Part shown: piece by piece, positions 5,811-8,754 of the stretch
Numbering within the stretch: the first letter of the stretch is position 1
Layout: each line of letters opens with the position of its first letter
Assembly: GCA_937902525.1 (NCBI GenBank)
Contig: CALEKV010000041.1
Location: forward strand, 1-8,754
Source of the DNA: an uncultured Candidatus Saccharibacteria bacterium
GTDB taxonomy: Bacteria > Patescibacteriota > Saccharimonadia > Saccharimonadales > Saccharimonadaceae
Reading direction: 5' to 3'
Length of the DNA stretch: 8,754 bases
The notes under the pieces: model-generated
The model's database searches: none
What the model was told of the DNA's origin: nothing
The model's input: only the letters and a program-made list of their open reading frames with translations
Position numbers and translations under genes: made by a program

Positions 5811-5880
5811 GAAATGTGCGATTTACACCCTATATCTAGCGTAACATACTATAATGCTAGCGCTAATTGTAGTATTTACA
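5811..5880. repeat. 70-bp duplicated control element, copy 2 (thyX relic)
   Basis: Partner of 1561-1630, 57 of 70 identical without gaps. It lies directly upstream of the decayed thyX start, with the same orientation and similar distance as the thyA copy. Confidence 0.85.
5827..5875 (-). promoter_or_regulatory. Tandem NrdR-box-like palindromes upstream of thyX relic
   Basis: The proximal box at 5827-5842 reads ACGCTAGATATAGGGT on the minus strand. The distal box at 5860-5875 reads ATACTACAATTAGCGC. They are 33 bp apart centre to centre, as in thyA. The boxes are kept although the gene is broken, meaning either recent decay or a remaining use as a decoy or promoter. Confidence 0.6.
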
Positions 5881-5884
5881 ATCA

Positions 5885-5920
5885 AAACCACCCCAAATGT
5901 GGGGCGGTTTGTTTTTTGTT
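5885..5920 (-). terminator. Terminator of rplA, possibly bidirectional
   Basis: Arms 5885-5894 and 5901-5910 enclose a 6-base loop. In minus-strand RNA all ten pairs form with one G.U, followed by UUUUGAUUGU, and the stem begins 20 bases past the rplA stop. In plus-strand RNA that pair is A.C, but the tail GUUUUUUGUU is better, so readthrough from the winged-helix/Nudix gene may also end here. Confidence 0.8.
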
Positions 5921-5929
5921 AGGCAGGTG

Positions 5930-6934
5930 TTAATTAACCTGGTTTTCAACCTTAATGCCAGGGCCCATGGTGGTACTAATGGCGGTGCTTTTTACAAATA
6001 CACCCTTAAGGCTGCTTGGTTTTTGGCTTTGCAGGCTGCTAAAGAATGCCTTGGTGTTTTCGTTAAGCTTTTCAGTGCCAAAGCTTACCTTGCCCACACT
6101 CAGGTGGACAATCGCTTGTTTGTCAACGCGGTATTCAACTTTACCGGCCTTGGCTTCTTTAACGGCTTTTTCAACATCGGTCGCAACGGTGCCGCTTTTA
6201 GGGTTAGGCATCAGGCCTTTAGGGCCGAGCGTGCGGGCGTATTTGCCAAGTTTTGGCATGTAAGCTGGGGTAGCGATCAAAACGTCAAAGTTCAGTTCGC
6301 CCTTGTCCAAAAGCTTGGTGAATTCTTCATCGCCAGCAATGTCAGCGCCGGCTTTTTTAGCCTTGGCGGCATCGGCTTCTGGGGCGAATACAGCAACACG
6401 GATGTTTTTGCCAGTGCCGTGTGGCAATACAACAGTAGTACGGATGTTTTGGTCGGCTTGGCGTGGGTCAACGCCAAGGCGGACGTGCACTTCCACGCTG
6501 GCGTCCATTTTGCTTGGGTTAGTTTTGGTGGCGAGCTCCAGTGCTTCGGCTAGAGTGTAAACCTTGTTGTTATCAACAAGTTTGGCAACCTTGCGGAAGT
6601 TTTTGCCACGGCGCTCTAATTTAGTGCGCGTTTTTGGTGCTGGGCCTTTTTTACGGCCTTCAACGGCTTCTGGGCCGTTAGGGGTGGTGTCGTGGGCAGC
6701 TTTTTTAGCTTCTTTTTCGGCCTTTTCTTCGGCTTCTTCAATCGCTTTTTCGCTGCGCTTACCGGCTTTGGCGGTTTCGGCCTTGCGTTCTGTTATGATT
6801 TCCTTTTCGACTTTTTCACGCTTTTCTGGTTTAGCGGCTGCGATAGCGGCTTCCAAGTCGGCGATGGTCGCTTTTGGCGAAACTTCCAACTTCAACTTGG
6901 CGGCTTCTTCAATGAGTTCGGCTTTCTTAGCCAT
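5930..6934 (-). CDS. rplA: Ribosomal protein L1 with N-terminal HeH-like extension
   Basis: L1 binds 23S rRNA, forms the L1 stalk and helps release deacylated tRNA from the E site. The L1 core begins around residue 108 ([14 protein letters not shown]) and shows the signature [15 protein letters not shown] followed by a typical C-terminus ([19 protein letters not shown]). Total length is 334 residues against about 230 for standard L1. The extra ~105 residues comprise a helix-extension-helix/SAP-like motif ([20 protein letters not shown], then [11 protein letters not shown]) and a charged Lys/Glu/Ala stretch likely to form a long helix or disordered arm. The ribosome site is weak (AAAGGG, 11 bases before ATG 6934). 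It has its own promoter and terminator, and rplK, the usual partner, is not adjacent. The extension may contact nucleic acid; that is inference. Confidence 0.97.
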   Translation of the reverse strand: MAKKAELIEEAAKLKLEVSPKATIADLEAAIAAAKPEKREKVEKEIITERKAETAKAGKRSEKAIEEAEEKAEKEAKKAAHDTTPNGPEAVEGRKKGPAPKTRTKLERRGKNFRKVAKLVDNNKVYTLAEALELATKTNPSKMDASVEVHVRLGVDPRQADQNIRTTVVLPHGTGKNIRVAVFAPEADAAKAKKAGADIAGDEEFTKLLDKGELNFDVLIATPAYMPKLGKYARTLGPKGLMPNPKSGTVATDVEKAVKEAKAGKVEYRVDKQAIVHLSVGKVSFGTEKLNENTKAFFSSLQSQKPSSLKGVFVKSTAISTTMGPGIKVENQVN

Positions 6935-7005
6935 AGGTGGTTAAACCCTTTCTGTGGTACGAACGGCGTATTACGGCCTCCCAGCATTGATTTGTAATGA
7001 ACTTA

Positions 7006-7034
7006 ATTGTAACAGATGTTCATAATAATGTCCA
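7006..7034 (-). promoter_or_regulatory. Sigma70-type promoter of rplA
   Basis: TGGACA at 7029-7034 and TACAAT at 7006-7011 are separated by exactly 17 bp on the minus strand, each one base from consensus. Expected transcription start is near 6999, giving a leader of about 65 bases, long enough for L1 autoregulation, though I could not identify an L1-binding motif. Confidence 0.7.
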
Positions 7035-7098
7035 GGTAATTAGCCTATGTGCAAAATACCCGCTTTATTAATGAAACTCTTTTCATCAGATATGTGTA

Positions 7099-7125
7099 GC
7101 CGCCCGACAGTATTTGCCGGGCGGC
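7099..7125 (-). terminator. GC-rich hairpin after the 162-residue gene
   Basis: Perfect 8-base arms GCCGCCCG (7099-7106) and CGGGCGGC (7118-7125) with an 11-base loop, 14 bases past the stop of the gene ending at 7140. No U tract follows on either strand, so this may be a weak or factor-assisted terminator that also separates the gene from the rplA promoter. Confidence 0.45.
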
Positions 7126-7139
7126 GTATTGCACCTAAA

Positions 7140-7628
7140 CTAAATTGTTGCCGGATAGGGAGCAAAGTTTACAAAGCCTCCCGTGCGGAACCTAAGGAGG
7201 CCGGTTGCTAGCCCCTGCTTGTAATTGAGAACAATGGCCATAACTTCGGATTTCCCATCGCACACCGATAGCACAGTGCCTTCGGGCAGAACAACGTCTC
7301 GCGGTTTCCTGGTTGTGTCCTTTTCGATGCCGATTTTTCTCTTATAAGTAAAAAACTCTGATGATCGATGTTCCTCCTGAACTATGCTCAGGAGGCGGAC
7401 GGGCTCAGCTGTTAGGGTAACCGTTTTCTGCACGGTTACACCACGCCAGATTTGCTGTAATGAAGCCGACTCCGTTTTTATGAGTCGTCTCATAGCTTTG
7501 GCGCTTTCTTCATCCAGCCGCCATTGCTGCTGGGCATGCACGGTGGTGCGTGGGCTCAGCGGGTAATAACATACGTTCTGCACCGGTTTTGTCACAATAA
7601 TTCCTATCTTGGGTAGGTGCTGTGTCAT
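7140..7628 (-). CDS. Unrecognised 162-residue protein
   Basis: I do not recognise this protein. It has no signal peptide or membrane helix. The middle is helical and polar (LDEESAKAMRRLIKTESASL), while the C-terminal 50 residues alternate like a small beta barrel (VVLPEGTVLSVCDGKSEV, then MAIVLNYKQGLATGLLRFRT). Support as a real gene comes from a plausible promoter just upstream (7641-7668), a hairpin just downstream, and a full-length frame ending in TAG without competition from a better frame. ATG 7628 has no ribosome site and the predicted leader is only about 6 bases, as expected for leaderless or near-leaderless translation. It is divergent from malQ, which tells nothing firm about its role. 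Confidence 0.7.
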   Translation of the reverse strand: MTQHLPKIGIIVTKPVQNVCYYPLSPRTTVHAQQQWRLDEESAKAMRRLIKTESASLQQIWRGVTVQKTVTLTAEPVRLLSIVQEEHRSSEFFTYKRKIGIEKDTTRKPRDVVLPEGTVLSVCDGKSEVMAIVLNYKQGLATGLLRFRTGGFVNFAPYPATI

Positions 7629-7640
7629 GCTGACATGTAT

Positions 7641-7668
7641 ACTTTAACAGTAAGTAACAAAAAGTCAA
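7641..7668 (-). promoter_or_regulatory. Promoter of the 162-residue gene
   Basis: Minus-strand TTGACT at 7663-7668 (one mismatch to consensus) and TAAAGT at 7641-7646, 16 bp apart. Expected start is about 6 bases before ATG 7628. Confidence 0.5.
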
Positions 7669-7690
7669 TGATTACATTTATGCGTTCAGC

Positions 7691-7719
7691 TTGGAAGAAA
7701 CTATCAAAAATGCTAAAAT
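7691..7719 (+). promoter_or_regulatory. Promoter of malQ
   Basis: TTGGAA at 7691-7696 and TAAAAT at 7714-7719 are 17 bp apart, with TGC directly before the -10 (extended -10). An AAAGGAG ribosome site 5 bases before ATG 7745 completes a conventional start region, in contrast to the leaderless-looking genes elsewhere in the window. Confidence 0.6.
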
Positions 7720-7744
7720 GTCTGCAGATTTTAAAGGAGCATAT

Positions 7745-8754
7745 ATGGCAACACTTCGGGGTAATTTTACTAAGCGCGAGTCTGGGTTGCTCGTGCCGTT
7801 TCGGTCGCAACCAGGTGAGGATTACCAAGGCACGTACGGTGAGGACGCTGAGCATTTATTGGATATAATGCAAAGAACAGGAATTAATGTTCTTCACGAT
7901 TTACCTTATGGTCCACCAGACCAAGTCGGTTGTCCGTATTCGCCTGTTTCAACCTACGCCATTGACTCGCAGCGTATACGGCTTGAGGCTTTGGCGCAAG
8001 CCGGTGACTTGAATTCACGCGAGCTTGACGCGTATTATAATTGTGTCGCCTCTGGTGAGCCGGCTAATACAATGCGTACCGTAAAACAGGATTTATTAAA
8101 GTGCGCATCTGAAAACTTTATTAATAATGCATCACCGGAGCGTCAGCAGGAGTTTAACGAATGGCGTAAGCGAGAGGCTGAATGGCTTGAGCCGTACGCC
8201 GCATACGAAGTGTTAAGTGCTTTGCCGCAAAATGCAGGAAAGCGTTGGCAGGATTGGGAAACTGGCAAAAACTATTCGCCTGATCTTATACGCAGCTTGC
8301 AGCAGCGTTTTGGGCGCGATATGACAGCAGTCTATTACACCCAGTGGATTGTCGAACAACAGACCATGCAGTACTTGCGTTATGCACAGGCGCTTGGAAT
8401 TGAGGTTTGGACTGACCTGCCTTTTTACGTTGGTTCGCAAGATGTGTGGGCTAACCGTAATATTTTTGAACTGAACCCAGATGGCACGCAAATCAATCAA
8501 GGTGGTGCGCCTCCAAGCGCGACCTCGCCGATTGCAGGACAGGCATGGGGTAATGCTACATACAATTATCATCCAGAGAGTGATTCGCAAAATGCCGCGG
8601 CCGTGATTGAGTGGTGGACTAAGCGCCTTAGAAGGGCTAATAAATTAAGCTTAGGCAAGGTGCGCCTTGATCACTTTATTGGGTTTGCCGAACCGTATAA
8701 TATTGACGCCAATGCTCCAGATGGCTCGCAGGGGTGGCGCGCTCCCGGTATGGG
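7745..8754 (+). CDS. malQ: 4-alpha-glucanotransferase (amylomaltase, GH77), 3' end cut by window edge
   Basis: Transfers alpha-1,4-glucan segments between maltodextrins in the cytoplasm, part of glycogen/maltodextrin use. The 336 codons present cover about two thirds of a typical ~500-residue enzyme. Family features are SGLLVPFRS near the N-terminus, CPYSPVSTYAID (63-74), DLPFYVGSQDVWANRNIFEL (224-243), GAPPSATSPIAGQAWGNATYN (254-274), and VRLDHFIGF with Arg307 and the nucleophile Asp309. The general acid and transition-state residues lie beyond the cut. The loop that usually reads GVPPDYFSATGQLWGNP here has no tyrosine and reads SATSPI, which may alter acceptor binding. Ribosome site AAAGGAG fixes the start at 7745. 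Gene is divergent from the 162-residue unknown. Confidence 0.93.
   Translation, partial: MATLRGNFTKRESGLLVPFRSQPGEDYQGTYGEDAEHLLDIMQRTGINVLHDLPYGPPDQVGCPYSPVSTYAIDSQRIRLEALAQAGDLNSRELDAYYNCVASGEPANTMRTVKQDLLKCASENFINNASPERQQEFNEWRKREAEWLEPYAAYEVLSALPQNAGKRWQDWETGKNYSPDLIRSLQQRFGRDMTAVYYTQWIVEQQTMQYLRYAQALGIEVWTDLPFYVGSQDVWANRNIFELNPDGTQINQGGAPPSATSPIAGQAWGNATYNYHPESDSQNAAAVIEWWTKRLRRANKLSLGKVRLDHFIGFAEPYNIDANAPDGSQGWRAPGM

Noticed and set aside
5897..6553. 218-codon plus-strand frame
   Set aside because: Antisense to rplA; arises from the Ala/Lys/Glu codon bias of that gene.
6935..6999. L1 autoregulatory RNA site in the rplA leader
   Set aside because: The leader is long enough, but I could not find a convincing mimic of the 23S L1 site by eye.
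7617..7868. Short plus and minus frames around the malQ start
   Set aside because: They overlap the malQ promoter and coding start in other frames and lack support.
8213..8590. 125-codon minus-strand frame
   Set aside because: Antisense to malQ, which has clear GH77 motifs.
1..8754. CRISPR array, tRNA, rRNA, insertion sequence or phage structural genes
   Set aside because: No regularly spaced repeats, tRNA-like cloverleaf, transposase motif or virion protein was seen on either strand.

Overview
The window looks like chromosomal DNA of a small-genome bacterium, most likely a Candidate Phyla Radiation member such as Candidatus Saccharibacteria (TM7). The assignment is an inference. It rests on a ribosomal protein L1 with a long N-terminal helix-extension-helix/Lys-Ala-Glu extension, a few genes that seem to have leaderless promoters, and a scattered set of deoxypyrimidine genes. 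UGA is an ordinary stop (thyA and two operon genes end with it), which argues against the UGA-recoding Gracilibacteria/Absconditabacteria.

Layout: 1-531 (-) is a dCTP deaminase cut by the window edge; 682-1539 (-) is thymidylate synthase ThyA. 1755-4769 (-) is a three-gene overlapping operon. Its first gene is a fusion of a Dcd N-terminal fragment, a thymidylate-kinase-like domain and a UMPH-1/cN-III-type HAD 5'-nucleotidase. The second is an unrecognised 113-residue protein. The third belongs to the family named for the helical domain of 5-hydroxymethyl-dU DNA kinase (HMUDK), known from phage thymine hypermodification. Divergent from the operon, 4858-5562 (+) encodes a winged-helix protein fused to a Nudix domain that has lost its catalytic glutamates, a likely ligand-sensing regulator. 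5563-5787 (-) is a relic of flavin-dependent thymidylate synthase ThyX. 5930-6934 (-) is rplA, 7140-7628 (-) an unrecognised protein, and 7745-8754 (+) the start of a GH77 4-alpha-glucanotransferase (MalQ).

How it works together: the Dcd, ThyA and Tmk activities form the route dCTP to dUMP to dTMP to dTDP. Upstream of dcd, thyA and the thyX relic lies the same tandem pair of 16-bp palindromes resembling the NrdR box, so these genes look like one regulon. The control regions of thyA and the thyX relic align without gaps over 70 bp (57 identities), which suggests that thyA took over a copy of the thyX promoter while thyX decayed. A different palindrome built from a related half-site sits between the fusion operon and the Nudix regulator.

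The most unusual part is 1755-5562: a kinase plus 5'-nucleotidase in one chain, an HMUDK-helical-type protein, an orphan small protein and a probable sensor-regulator. It could remodel the deoxypyrimidine pool or support a modified pyrimidine in DNA. That role is inference; the domain identifications are read directly from conserved motifs.
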